Positions 45,433 through 57,388 of a stretch of 64,000 nucleotides of DNA are shown here, in pieces. Both the position numbers and the translations under genes were made by a program. The notes beneath the pieces were generated by a model, which ran no database searches, was not told the DNA's origin, and saw nothing but the letters and a program-made list of their open reading frames with translations. The stretch is from the NCBI GenBank assembly GCA_033725935.1, contig MU867126.1, forward strand, positions 1 through 64,000, given 5' to 3'. Positions within the stretch are counted from its first letter, which is position 1; each line of letters opens with the position of its first letter. This DNA comes from Cladorrhinum sp. PSN259. Its lineage: Eukaryota; Ascomycota; Sordariomycetes; Sordariales; Podosporaceae.

Positions 45433-46315
45433 CTACGAAGGATATTCAATGCTCTCCCTCACCTCCGGACTCAACGGACCCTCCCTCGTCCAAATATTCA
45501 ATCCCACCTTCTCCCCGCCTGTAACAGGCGAACCCGCATGTAAAGTCCTGTGATCTCCCTTCCTTCTGCCACCATCACCCGGCACCAAGTTCTCCCAGTA
45601 GACTGCATTGCCCTCAACAGGCCTAAATGTAACTCCCTTCTCAGACGGCTCGTCGCAGTCCAAAATATCACACCACTTCTCATCTACCGCGCTCCCTTCA
45701 TCAAACGCACTCAGGTAAGGGAAATTAGTGCCTCCCCCTGTTGTGTCGTTTCGAACGTAGACGTACGCGAAAAAGCTCGATTTCCTGTTGCCTCCTGTGG
45801 CTGCTGATGATACCTGCGAGGCAGGGAACCAGTCGTTGTGCAGGTGATAATGCTCGTCTGAGGCGTATTTGACCAGTTGGATGGGTTCTAAATGAGTTGA
45901 AGAAGCGACCGAGAGGCCCTGGAAGTTAAGAACGCGTTCTTCGATGCATTCTACGACTGGGTCCCGGGGTATGTAGGCGGATTGGGAGGTTCGTCCTGAG
46001 GTTGAGGAGCCGGAGGAGACTATGGACCTGCGGAACTTGGATTGGCTTCGTTTTGATGTGTTAGATATCAAGATGGAGAGAGCGGTGTGTGTGAAGACCG
46101 ACATACCTGGCTGCGACGAGGTGGGCGCGTTCAGTTGGAGTTAGAAAGTTCTTGATGTAAATCACAAGAGGCGAAGAGGAGATGAGGTGGACTTGGTAAG
46201 GAGGATGAGAGCAGACGAAATCTTGAGTAGATATCGAGTCCTCGGTTTGGGAGCATAAGGCCTGGCTAGCTAGCAGACCCGCGAGGATTCCAAGCGAAAG
46301 GCTGGTTGCCTTCAT
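45433..46315 (-). CDS. Prolyl 4-hydroxylase-like 2OG-Fe(II) dioxygenase
   Basis: Exons 46315-46107 and 46027-45433 give 267 residues; the intron is 46028-46106 (GTATGT...CGCAG, branch TCTAACAC). The ATG yields a signal peptide (LSLGILAGLLASQALC), so the protein enters the secretory pathway. Iron and 2-oxoglutarate ligands are visible: the HxD motif in YHLHNDWF, the distal His in RTLHAGSPV, and the basic residue in GEKVGLNIWTR. SSTSGRTSQSAYIP and VVECIEERVLNFQG match the fungal P4H-like family. It would hydroxylate prolyl (or another) residue in the ER lumen; the substrate is unknown. It diverges from a PDI-like gene across 323 bp. Confidence 0.88.
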
Positions 46316-46638
46316 TTTCAAAGCCACTCGAAGTCAAATTCAAGACAAAAAAAGGAAAAACTTGAAAAAAATTTAACTTTACTTTTTCATGAGACGTGTG
46401 AACCTACAGGGTAGTTGAGGATATGGCCAACTAATACCCGGTGTCGGTTCATGGGTCAGGTGGCATGTTCAAAACAACCAGTTCGGCTAAAGTCGATTTC
46501 CACCATTCAAGGACCACGGCAAACTGTCCTTTCTGCTACTATACATCAATCACACTACATTTTTTAACTTCATATAATATCCTTTCAACTCGTTTTCATA
46601 CTTACTTCTCGTCTACATCCACAAATACATCACAAAAT
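46316..46638. promoter_or_regulatory. Divergent promoter, P4H-like / PDI-like
   Basis: 323 bp separate the two start codons, and both products have signal peptides. The segment is AT-rich near both ends. No UPR element was confirmed by eye. Confidence 0.5.
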
Positions 46639-47985
46639 ATGAAGAATGTTGGTTGGCTTCTTAGCCTGACTGCGTGTCTAAGCGCAGGGGCTGCTGCATG
46701 GAATCATGTCACCGAAGCTGCACTTCGGGAGGGTCTAGACTCGGAAGCATACCAGTTGGTTGCATGCAAGTAGCCTTGAACACCTTTACATCACAAACAA
46801 ATAATTGATACTAACAAGTGGATTATAGTTGTTCTTGTAAGCCCCTTTTAACCCCCAGTTCAAAACCATCCAATGATTGCTGACAAAAGACCTACTTTGT
46901 GCTTCATTAAAAAAAGCCTTCACGGCAAGTTCAAAACATTCCCCCTTCGTCCTTGATCACTTACAGGACATACATATTAATACCCCCCCAACAGAGAAGA
47001 AAGCAAATCCCTCGAAACAGAATGGACCCGACTCCAATCGTCAGAACCAGCCGACCCAAACATCCGCAGCTTCGACTGCTCTGCTCACCCCATATTCTGC
47101 AAAGAACTCGATATAACGTCCTTCCCCACAATCCGCCTCTACCACCGCGACGGCCGCCTAGACAGGTACCGCGGTCCCCGAAAAGCCCGCGAAATAGCCC
47201 TCTTCCTCCGCCGCGCCATCCGTCCACCACTATTTGACGCCCCCTCTCAGCAGCTAGTCGACACCTTCACCCTAGTAGACGACATAGTATTCATGCTCCA
47301 CCCGCACCCAGACGACTGGCAGCTAGAGGACCGCTTCGTAGCCCTAGCAAACAAATACCGCCTCCAGTATTCCTTCGTCATGGCGCCGCCCTTTAGCAAG
47401 ACAGAGTCGGCAGTGGTGTGCTACAATAACCTCGACGACCTCCGGCACCGCGCAGAAGATGTCGAGTCAGTCCACGGCCTCGAGGATTTCATCAGCCTGT
47501 GTTCCGAGCCACTTATTCCAGAGCTAACGAGACGCAATGAAGCTCAATATACTTCTGTAAGTACTAGTTTGCCTATTTTCTCCCCCCTTCCTTGATACCG
47601 ACAGATTGAGATGACTAACAAAATTACACAGACCGGCAAATCCATCCTCCATTACTTTGCCAGCTCAGACAAGGAAAAAGAAGAATACAGAACCTTGGCG
47701 CTTCCCCTAGCCAAAAAGTACGCAGAGTTCCTGCACTTCACCATTACCGACGCCAACGAGTATTCCGACGTCCTACCCACCCTTGGATTGAAACCTGGTT
47801 CCAAAAGTGGGCTCGCCCTTCAGAACCCCAACACCGGGGACGTGTACCCGTTGAAGAGCAGCAGCCAAAAGATATCCGCAAATATGATTGAGAATTTCTT
47901 GGAGGACGTCACCAGTGGGAAGATGGAGCCATGGAATAAGGCTGAGGTTGACAAAAAGAGAACCGGTGGACACGACGAGCTTTAG
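46639..47985 (+). CDS. PDI-like thioredoxin-fold protein lacking CXXC
   Basis: The ATG at 46639 gives a signal peptide (VGWLLSLTACLSAGAAAW). The main exon runs from about 46995 to 47556, and a last exon covers 47632-47985 (intron 47557-47631, GTAAGT...CACAG). A thioredoxin-like domain shows EESKSLETEWTRLQ, CSAHPIFCKELDITSFPTIR with the cis-Pro, and YRGPRKAREI. No CXXC is present, so it is not an oxidoreductase of the usual kind. A second, b-like domain follows (TITDANEYSDVLPTLGL). The first exon junction is unresolved. A GC donor at 46766 with an ideal branch site (ACTAAC) and acceptor at 46828 would give an 8-nt exon but puts the next exon out of frame. A single 225-nt intron 46770-46994 keeps the frame. 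Probable role: ER folding or chaperone, inferred. Confidence 0.65.
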
Positions 47986-48190
47986 GACACAGAAGAAAGA
48001 GTACCATTATCGATTAAGAAGAACAATGAGCAATGAAACAAGACAAATACAAACGCCGTAGTAGCAACATGGAGTGGCTGTCGGTACAGTGACAGTGATC
48101 GTGTACCTCGAATGGTTACTTAGTATGGAGCAATAAATATGAATGAGGGACCAGCTTTACCTTGGTTGCCGCTGAAATACTGCATTGAGG

Positions 48191-51091
48191 CTAACTACCC
48201 ACAACCGGAGCCACACCAAGTGTTTTCTTCCTGGGGGATGGACTAGCCTGCAAACTCTTTTGCTGCTGAGGTGTGAAGTGGGATTCGACCTTTGGTGTCG
48301 GGATCGGAACCGGCCTCGCAATCCCACAAAAAGCCATGCCAACCATGCCGGACGTCACATCAGACTCAGACGTCCTCTGCAGACCCAGGCCTGTCATCAT
48401 GACAGATGCGCCAAAACCGCCCGCAAATACGGGCAGAGACGAAGTTAGCGAGCCGAGATTGAATTTCAGACCTGCCAAATCCCCCAGCGGTCCAAGAGTG
48501 CGCAAGAGCCGCGTGGCCTCCGCTGCCCCAGCATGCTGCGCACCCATGGATGCCAGCTGCAACGTGCCGATAGTTACAAAATCTGCCGGCTGCGAGGAAA
48601 AAACTGGAAGCATGTCGGAGCCGGTGTCGGACGAAGACGTTTCATCCCGGTCCAAGGTTGTGCCAGACATTAGGCTACATGCGCTCGGCCGTCGACTTTG
48701 CTCGCTGTACGAGAAGCTGGTTGAGGAGCTAGATGGACCTGAAACACAGCGTCGCGCAGTTATTTGAGCTTGTGTGATGAGCGTGGAACACCTAGCCTCC
48801 GAGTCTGACACGCAGGGACCCAAGGGTTGTGTCGGTTGAGGGACTCGCGGATTGCTAGATCCGAATGGCAAGCAACCATGCTGTGGTGACTCATGAGCTT
48901 GTCGAGGAGACAATACCGCCGGAGACTCCGTGATATTCGTCGGGAATTGCGTTAATCCTGGTGCGTGGGCAACCAGTGTGAGTTGGTACAGTACGGCAGT
49001 GAATACCATATACGGCAGCAACGGTGGAAGGTAGGCAAGGGAGTGTCGAGACTGGTACGTGCTGGTCAGGGAGATGATGGCCTCTGAAGCCTGCTGGCAC
49101 ACCAGCAGAGGGGTTGCCTCATTCGACAGTCTTGGGGATATGCCATCCACTAGACTCGCCGACGTAGTCACAAACGGTCGAAGGAGACTAAGCATGCAAA
49201 AGTGGTACCAGATTCTCAATACCCAAATACAGATCGAGTTAGCTTCTGAGCATCAAGCTATGCCGGGGGCTAGACAAGTAAAGGATCGTGAGGCGGGGCC
49301 ATACTTGGCGAAGATCAGGTCCGGGCTGTCATTGAGAGATTGCGGGCATGATTCAGCAAAAGTATTGTAGTAACTGATGCATCGGTCATAGGCGTTTTCG
49401 AGATCTCCGGCAGTCATTGCTTTGGAGTAGTTGTACGACAGGAACGTATGTGCCGCTTCGGTAACCTCGAATACAAATCGTGGCAGAGAAGGACAGTATC
49501 GCAAATCAGCAAAGAATTGCGTCTGCAGCGCGATGCCTTGATCATCTGTGAGTTACAAGGGTCAAGGAGAGCAAAGAGTCAACGACGCAACACACCTCGT
49601 TCCACCCTTGCTTGCGGGGCATCTTCACCCATCTCGCCAGTCTCAGGATGCAGGCGTATAAATAAGGGACCGGTTTTGGGCTCAAGATCTCCAGTCAAGA
49701 GCCGAAGAAACCTGTGGTATTGTCAGAAAAAAAATAGAGCGGCGTGACAGCCTCTGTTCCTTCAGGGGTCCATACCTCATCAAAGAAAAAACACCGCAGT
49801 AGGAAAGTGCCCTTACAGTCCTAAAATCCTCGCTATCATCTCCATCTTGCTCTTGCGCCCCCAGGACCAAATGAACAGACGCCCTGACGGATTCACGAAC
49901 AAGGGTTTCCGCTTCCTCATCATTCCCCTGGCTGATTTCGGCCAAAGCCAGGACACCCAGAGCCTGTATGCTTGGTAGATTGACATGGCTGTGCTCCTCC
50001 GCGAGGAGCCTCTTTGCTTCGCCTACAAAGGCATCTCCGAACGTGACTCGGGATATAAGCTGAGACGTAGCGTTGAAGAGCCGACAAGCAGCGCCTAAAA
50101 TCGCGTTGACCAATGCTTCAGAGCAATAGCGAGGGTTGCCATCGCGAAAGTCTCCAATAAAGTGTGACTGAGATACCAATGATAGCGTAGGGAACAAGCC
50201 AGAGAAAAATCTGCTGAACAGTCGCTGCACAAGCTGAACATCAGATGTAATGTTGGTCCATGTTCTAAGAGCAGAATCGCCATTGATGCTGGGTACTGTA
50301 GCGCTGCCAGGTGGCGTAATAGCCAAGTGTGAATTCGACGACGAAGGGGCAACATCCATGGCGAAGGCAGGGAAATGTTGGAATGCCACACTGGGTCTTC
50401 GGAACGGAAAGGGGCTCTCGGGCAGTGGTATGTCACTTGAGAAGCTGCCTCGAGACGGACGGTCAAAGGAGATTCCGGGCTGACCGACACTGGAATGGTA
50501 GCTGGTATCGATGCTCAGCTTAGGCGTGGGGTTGTTGAGTCCGCCAGAAAGCTGAAGACCGGCGACTTGAAGCTCCCCTAAAGGCACGGTTGGCATTCCA
50601 AGCATTGATCCTCGAAAAGATGTAGGAAACTGGCGAGCGAGCGTGTTCGGGCCGCAAGTTTCCGCCAGAATTGCACCTTGGGCTCGCGGCGAAGCTCCTT
50701 CAGAGGCTGTCAAAGAGCGTATCCAATCTGCAATGGCGTCTGGAGACTCTTCAGCACGCATGCGGTCCAAGATGGCTTCCCACTGCTCCAGATTGTTGTC
50801 AACAAGAGCTTGTATAACTGCATGTCCTTGCCGTTGCTCTGTCCGGAGCCTTTCGATCTCGGATCTGAGGTGGTCTTTGGTTCTCCATTTCTTGTCCTCG
50901 TACGAACATTCTTCTCCCCGAGATCTACACCTTCGGCAGGGTATTTGTCCATCACACTACAGTGGAAATGTCAGCTGATACCAAGGATAGGCTTGAGGGT
51001 ATAAGATGGAGAGGCAAAAAGGGCAAGATACTTTGGTTCGTTTTTTACGGCAAACCAAACAGGCGTTTGGAGTTAAATGTTGCCTAGGCAT
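48191..51091 (-). CDS. Zn(II)2Cys6 transcription factor
   Basis: Five exons: 51091-51032, 50956-49776, 49711-49596, 49545-49305 and 49214-48191, giving 873 residues. The introns are 50957-51031, 49712-49775, 49546-49595 and 49215-49304, all GT-AG and frame-exact. The binuclear zinc cluster is split by the first intron, between [10 protein letters not shown] and [17 protein letters not shown], giving the six Cys at about residues 11-38. A basic linker and short coiled coil follow ([20 protein letters not shown]). The fungal-specific middle homology region includes [20 protein letters not shown]. The C-terminal region (after about 600) is Ser-rich. It is a nuclear DNA-binding regulator resembling the NirA-type group; its target genes cannot be told from the neighbours. 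Confidence 0.9.
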
Positions 51092-52964
51092 ATTGAGGAG
51101 AAAGGATCGTCGGGGAACACCAAGGGCCTCGACCGTCCATATTCCGTTGCCGGAGGTGAGCGCAGTGGTGGTGCCACAGCAGGATAGTAAGACAGAATAC
51201 CGGATGACAAGCACTCCGGAGGTCGCGGCGGTTGAGCTTTCCAGACTCGAAGTGACAGCTCATCCGGTTGGCAGTTTGAGTATAAACGTCCTTACAGTTC
51301 AATCGCATTCCCATGGCTACCCAGAACGAAACCAACGGTGGGATACCGGGCAGACTCCCCGGCGAATCCGAGAGCGGCCGTAGGAACCACTGGCAGCTTC
51401 TATCAAACCGGGGAGTCGAGCAGGTTGTCCACAACCCCTCACTTGGGCCAGACCCTGCAAGTCAAATTGGGGTTGTTGCATGGATGACATGTGAGTGCGG
51501 CAAGATCAATGGCTTGCCATTGGGGGCCATCTGCAGCACCTCCATGGCTGGATATGGTGTGGGTGACTTCAACGTTCCTGGATTGCGGGGCCTGCGCAAG
51601 AATTTTGTTCCGGTTGATCAAGACCTACCCAAGGTTATCCCGCCTTCAGTCGACATCTATTCATGTGAGGAGCTGAATCTGCCAAGTATCTCAGCAGATC
51701 TCACAAACAGTGCTAGTCAGGAAAGTGCAATTAGCAGAACCTAGCAAGGCAAGACGTTAGTAATTATGATAGATGGATGACGATAGTGCGAGTGTATCGT
51801 GGCCACTCAAGAGGTGCAGTTAGGACAACATTCCGGGCCCTTCAATTGGCTTGTCCCACCGAGGGAGTGGGGATTGCTCTGCCGTCCATACATGGCATCT
51901 CGGCGTGGTATTCGGCAACAGCACCATTCAGGGCGGATAATGGTCATTGTTCTTATCAATTCTGCCTTGTCTGGCGTCAACCAAGTGCCTCTCTGCCATG
52001 GCTTGAATACCCTGAACCGTTAGGTGCGCTGCGGAACACCACGTCTGTGACGAATCAGGCACTTTTATCCGTCAAGGTTGCAGTTTGGTGTGTTTTTACA
52101 GTGTGATACAATGGTATGATAGCTGATTGTTGCCGACTCTGTCACCATGTGGTGTCGTCTCTGGATGATGCTGAATAGTTCCTATCACCTCCAAGCCCAA
52201 TGACCGTCAAAAACGACACAATAAAGCTTAATTAGTGATCGACAAAGCCTCGGACAACCGGGGTGGCCAATGCGGTATCAGTGCGATGCATGGAACGAGT
52301 TCATTGAAGGGGGGGATCCTTGCATTGAAGCCAGGATAATGGCACGATTTCCAGATACACTCGACGTGATCGGATGCCGATAGCCGATGACAAGTAGATG
52401 AGCATTAACGGCCGCATGTCGTACTGACATGGGTGAAATGTTTAGTCTCGCGGGGTTTGCCGAGCCGATGCCTTCAAAAATATGAACTCAGATCTGATAT
52501 GAATCAAGGGTTCATTGATTGGAAAAATGTGGGGCTGAGGAGATCGCTGCAAATTGCATGATGTTGCATTTTGACAACCTTGGATGTGAGCAGTATTACC
52601 ATGGCCCAAAAAGGTCGTGCTGAAATCCGTCAAATTTGAGAGCAACGTATTTTCCCCGGTTCTCACTGGGAGGATTCGATCAAGCTGCCAGTTTGGCAGG
52701 GGCAATATATAGATGTCAAAGTGACAATTTGGGAAAGGATCAAGTCTACCTGCCTGGCTTGTTAGTGCTGCTCACGTGATCTATCATTCGCCCCACCTTT
52801 TGCTGTCGTAGGCCAGGGTTTTCGTCGCAGCGCAAGCTTTGGGCGGGAGAGCGAGTGCCGCTCGGCTGCAGTGGGTTGCGCATCGAGAAATCCATCTCGA
52901 AATTCATTAACCTTTTTTTTTTTTTTGAGCAGCACCCAGCGCGCCACCACGCTGTTTGCCCAAC
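51092..52964. other. 1.9-kb intergenic region
   Basis: Shared upstream region of the Zn2Cys6 gene and the mitochondrial S19 gene. A plus-strand frame with ATG at 51313 runs 143 codons to 51744 but has no recognisable motif; it may be chance. A T run lies at 52912-52926. Confidence 0.4.
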
Positions 52965-53456
52965 ATGCAGCCCACAAGGTGTCTCTTGAAGAGATCAGTC
53001 TGGAAAGGTAAACTCGACTCTTCCAGAATGCCCAATATCGTCAATTGCTCTGGATACTAATTCGTGATTCCTTCCTACCTGAACAGGCCCTCACATTGTC
53101 CCGTAAGATACACAATATCTACCCATCCACGGGGCTCTCACAACTCTCGAAAACTTGCCGGCTTACATATCTTCCCTCCAGACTCCCAATTGTCCGCCCC
53201 GAGCCAGGCAAGAAGATTGCCCCGATCCGAACCCAAGCCCGCTCGGCCACCATCCTCCCCCACTTTGTCGGTCTCAAGTTCCAGGTTCACAACGGCAAGG
53301 TCTACCATGATGTGACCATTACCGAGGAGATGGTGGGCCACAAGCTCGGCGAGTTCTCCGCGTACGGAATAAGCTTTGCTTCCACCGTCACACCACAGCA
53401 TGATACTGATTGTTTGCAGGACACGCAAGCCATTCATCTGGGGAAAAAAGAAATAG
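52965..53456 (+). CDS. RSM19: Mitochondrial small-subunit ribosomal protein S19 (uS19m)
   Basis: Four exons: 52965-53007, 53087-53102 (only 16 nt), 53182-53361 and 53420-53456, giving 91 residues. All introns are GT-AG, and the frame is exact. The joined product starts MQPTRCLLKRSVWKGPHIVP. It then shows the uS19 signature: IRTQARSATILPHFVGLKFQ, VHNGKVYHDVTITEEMVGHK and LGEFSATRKPF, ending in a basic tail. uS19 sits in the head of the small ribosomal subunit. The length matches fungal mitochondrial S19. The SRSVWKGP-type start is the family's most conserved part, and it is recovered only when the 16-nt exon is included. Confidence 0.92.
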
Positions 53457-55687
53457 AAGGACATTACAAATTATTCGATGATACCCAGTTTCAAGCGAGA
53501 GAAGAACATGCTGTTGTTTGTTTTACGATTTTGTACAACACCTGTAACGATATTAAACTTGATCCTCAAGTTCCAAAAGGACTGTCGCTGATATCTGCTA
53601 ACTATTGTATACGGAAAGGCTCTGCCGCTCTCTGCCCAACAGGCCTGAAAATAAACAAGACCAAAGACTCATGAATGAATAACGCCTCCCCAAAATACCA
53701 TAAACGCCTAATCTGACCTCACCCCTGGAAAAAAAAAAAAACAAGGCATGCCATAGAAACAGCGTATTCGCATGTTCCGCTCGTATTTCCCAATGCATCC
53801 GTTCTGTTCCCATAAATCCCTTTTTAGGTTGGCAACAGCACCCTCTTCCCCACTGTGATAGGAATCTTCCTTTTGCGCTGGATGTAGGCCACATTGGGCG
53901 CAAGAATCCAACTCATCCGTTCGAGAGTCGCCCTCCCCTTCATGAGATTGCCCTCCTCCCTCTGTCTACTCATCTCCAAAGGCTCACGCAACTAGGCATC
54001 TGAGAATCTCCATGATTGGGGTTGTTCGAGTAAGGATAGCCAAGCATACAAGTGATCTTGAGGGAATCTTTTATTCCATGGGAAGTTGAGGCGTCCTCCC
54101 CGTTTTATTCTCCTTCACTTTAAAATCTTCATTCTTACTTCTCGGTCCTGGCCCATCGCATAAATAAGCCATCGTCCGTAAAAATAATATTCTAGTCATC
54201 TTGCTCCCATGGGAAGTTAACCGCCGTCGCCGTCAAATTCTTCTCCTTGCCGATAAAATTATTCTTCTTCCTTCTGCAGCCCTGACTCTGCGCAAAATCG
54301 CTCTCAACGGCAATGTGCAGATCGAGACGCCTGCCCGGGGGACCCTTATCTCCAAGTCTAGATGAAGGGATGATTTTAATGTGCAGATTATCCTCCTAAA
54401 CCTGTCGAACAAACGCTTGTAGGAGTCTGGCGCGCCTCGTGCGGAATTTCAAGGCAGAATCTTGGCTCTAGATTCACATCCCCTACCTCTCAGTACATAT
54501 ACGACGTAAATGAGTCGCCGGGAGTTAAATGTACATTGGACCGTGGCTATCCATCTTGTTCAGGAACTCACTGATCGACTTTATGCTGTATTGGTAGCCG
54601 GGATTCTGGAATGGGTTGTGCTTGGGGAGGCTATTGGGATTATCGACTATATTCTGTTGATGCTGTGTGCTATTCGTGCTGTTAGTGGTTGGTTGGTTGA
54701 GTCGATGGTGGAATGGAGCGATGTCAAGGTGCAATGTGTAAGTTGGAGTGCTGGGGTCTGCGACTGCCAGTGATATCACGTGATGTGAACTGGGCGCGTT
54801 CAGCTCAAAGACGAGGCGCGACGTTCTGGTTTCTTCCACGCGCAGTCACGGGGTTTTTCGAGGTAGTGGCAGAAGGCCCTCGAGCCAAAAATCCGCCGAC
54901 TTATTTGTCGGTTGACTGCGGGTCCGCTGTGGATTACCTGTGGGCCAGCTGGGCCAATTGAAAGGGCCCTCGAACCTTGCAGGGGAGTCGATCCCTTTCA
55001 CTCAGAAAGAGAGTTGATGCTGGCTCAACAACAACTTGTCCTCGATGGATGCGATTGTTTTTAAGCCCTACTTGTCCAATGCTGTTCCAAAGTTATGGCG
55101 GACACCCCAGACCACATAGGGGGCTCTAGACGCGCCAGAAATACCCAGCAAAACACTGGAAGCGTCCCTCAGCCCGCAGCCCCTCGTCGAGCTCCGCGAC
55201 CTGCATTCATTGCCGGCGGATGGACGCATCGAGCAGCTGCACTTGGCGCCATTCCCAGATGTAAGTCAACCACACCTCTTCAATATTCCAATCTCTCAAT
55301 ACCTCAATACCTCAATACCACAACACATCTATCTATTCACGTTTTGACTTTCGTATTGTTGGTATTGTTCCGCATTCTACTATTGTCTTCCGTACGTTCA
55401 TTTTTATTTGGCCCTTGCATCCCACGCTTTGCAATCTTTCCCACCTCTTCCACCTTTCCCACCAGCCCACTTCCTTCAGCTGTGGAAGTCGGTCCTCTCT
55501 TGACGTTCTATCTTCAGATCCCCTCCCCTGGCCTCAACCGGTTTTGCTGGCCTATCCAAAAGCCAGGTGCCCCTTCAAGTCATTCATTTCCATCATTCCT
55601 TTTTGATCGAATTACCAACTACATAACATTCTTTGTATTTCCATCTTCATCACATCCTATCCCTTTACTTGTTGAACAATCTCCACC
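53457..55687. other. 2.2-kb region upstream of APC10
   Basis: No recognised gene. A frame opens with ATG at 55095 and reaches a perfect GTAAGT donor at 55261, so it may be a 5' exon or upstream ORF of the APC10 transcript. Repeats of TCAATACC are near 55297-55320. Pyrimidine-rich DNA (55380-55680) precedes the APC10 start. Around 54070-54230 the string CCATGGGAAGTT occurs twice. Confidence 0.4.
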
Positions 55688-56937
55688 ATGCCTCCCAACA
55701 GAAGCTCTCGAACTGCTTTGCAGCAGCAGAGAAAGCGTCGGGTACTTGGGGAGCTCGACACCAATACGGACTTGAACGTTCCTCGCAGACCCACCAAGCG
55801 GCGGGCCCCTATTGTTTTCGGCCAGGAGAACGAGCATGCTGTTGTGGATGGCATTCGTCGCGGCATCTATGACTACAATGAGGTGGTAGCACTGACTGAC
55901 TCTCTCAACTTCGACTGGTACGCAGCTCCCACAGAATCCACAACACCTACAGCTCCCACCAGAGACGTCCAAGATATGGAGGAAGAGCAAACCAGTGATC
56001 TTATTGGAAGCCCCGAGCCGGTTACCGATCTACCAGAGCAGGTCGAGGACCCTGAAGGCGACCATGATGAGGACGCCTACTTTGGGGATTACATGGGTGA
56101 CGACGTCGAGGGTACCGCAGAGGGGTATGACGATGATCAGGAGCATGACGCCCTTGGTGGGTCCGATGACCTTCTTCATGAGCCTACCTTCGACCCTGCA
56201 GCTTTGGGACTCAAAGAGATCAACAACCTCGCCCACTTCGGTGTCAGCAGCCACAAGCCCGGCAATGGCGTAGCCGAACTTCTCAGCGACGACCCAGAGA
56301 AGTATTGGCAGTAAGTCACACCTCATCCTACCGTGCAAGACCAATGCTGACAACAAATTCTAGGTCCGATGGCCAGCAGCCTCACCTGCTCACTATTCAC
56401 TTTCTGCGCCGCGTTGAGATCCGCGCCATCCGTTTCTACGTCGATTACACCCAGGACGAGTCGTACACGCCCACCAATATCGTCCTCTACGCGGGAACTG
56501 GCCAGCACGATTTGCTCCAGTTCGCAGAGATGCCCCTCACGAACCCCGTTGGCTGGCAGGACGTCCCCATTGCCAACTGCGGCGGCGGCCACGATGGCAA
56601 CTCGCTCAGCTGCTGGGTCGTGCAGATGCTTGTCAAGGAGAACCACCAAAACGGCAAGGACACGCACATTCGCGGAATCAAGATTTATGCTCTGGACGAG
56701 AATACGATTGGCGGTACCCTGTATGAGCCTGTGGCTGCTGCTCAGCCGCCGCGGTTCAGCATTGCTGATCGCACGGCGGAGCAGGTGTTTGGACCGGAGC
56801 TTGCCACCTTGGATGAAAAGAAAACCTTCCAGGAGCTGCTCGACTCATTTGATCGGAACCCTCTTTCTGGTAGTCGTCGTGGGGATAGAGGATGTTCCAA
56901 CTTTCCCGACTTTATGCGCGATCCAGAGATTCGTTGA
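55688..56937 (+). CDS. DOC1: Anaphase-promoting complex subunit 10 (DOC domain)
   Basis: Exons 55688-56310 and 56364-56937 give 398 residues; the intron is 56311-56363 (GTAAGT...TCTAG). The second exon and the end of the first carry the DOC domain: LAHFGVSSHKPGNGVAELL, then YWQSDGQQPHLLTIHF, VEIRAIRFYVDYTQDESYTP and HIRGIKIYAL. This is the jelly-roll fold that, with the co-activator, helps recruit degron substrates to APC/C. The N-terminal about 160 residues are a basic then acidic low-complexity extension longer than in animal APC10. A C-terminal tail extends beyond the domain. The start was chosen at CACCATGCC, a good Kozak-like context. Confidence 0.92.
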
Positions 56938-57388
56938 AGCGAGTAGTCGAGTTTTGTTCACGCGACATTATCGCTCTGCTCACAACAAGGAGGTGGTTTA
57001 GTCGAATTTGGGCGCATCGGCACGGCGTTTCGGATTATCAACAAAAAAATTGGAGGATTGGGTCGAGGTTGAGGGTTTGGCATCACGTGATACCCCTTTT
57101 TTACAGCTGTTGCTATATATGGGAAGCAATGCTGGGTGTTTTCGAAGGTCTGGATCAGAGGTTTGCTGGTTGATTAGCATTCGAGAAGAAATGCATGGTT
57201 GGGTGTTTTTTGTCGACGGACTCGACAGTACCAAGACAGGGGATGGAGGAGGACAGAGGGATTAGGTTGGGGGAATTGTCAAGTATATATCAAGTAATTG
57301 TCGTAATTTGTTTGGTTGAAGAAGAGACAAGCATCATGAAAACAAGATGACCAGGCGGTCGGTGCATCACACGTATATCGCTAGTTCT
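56938..57388. other. Intergenic, no gene recognised
   Basis: 3' region of APC10 and 3' flank of the dehydrogenase pseudogene. Nothing else was seen. Confidence 0.4.

Noticed and set aside
51313..51744. Plus-strand frame of 143 codons upstream of the Zn2Cys6 gene
   Set aside because: It begins with ATG but shows no domain or signal. Noted within the intergenic entry only.
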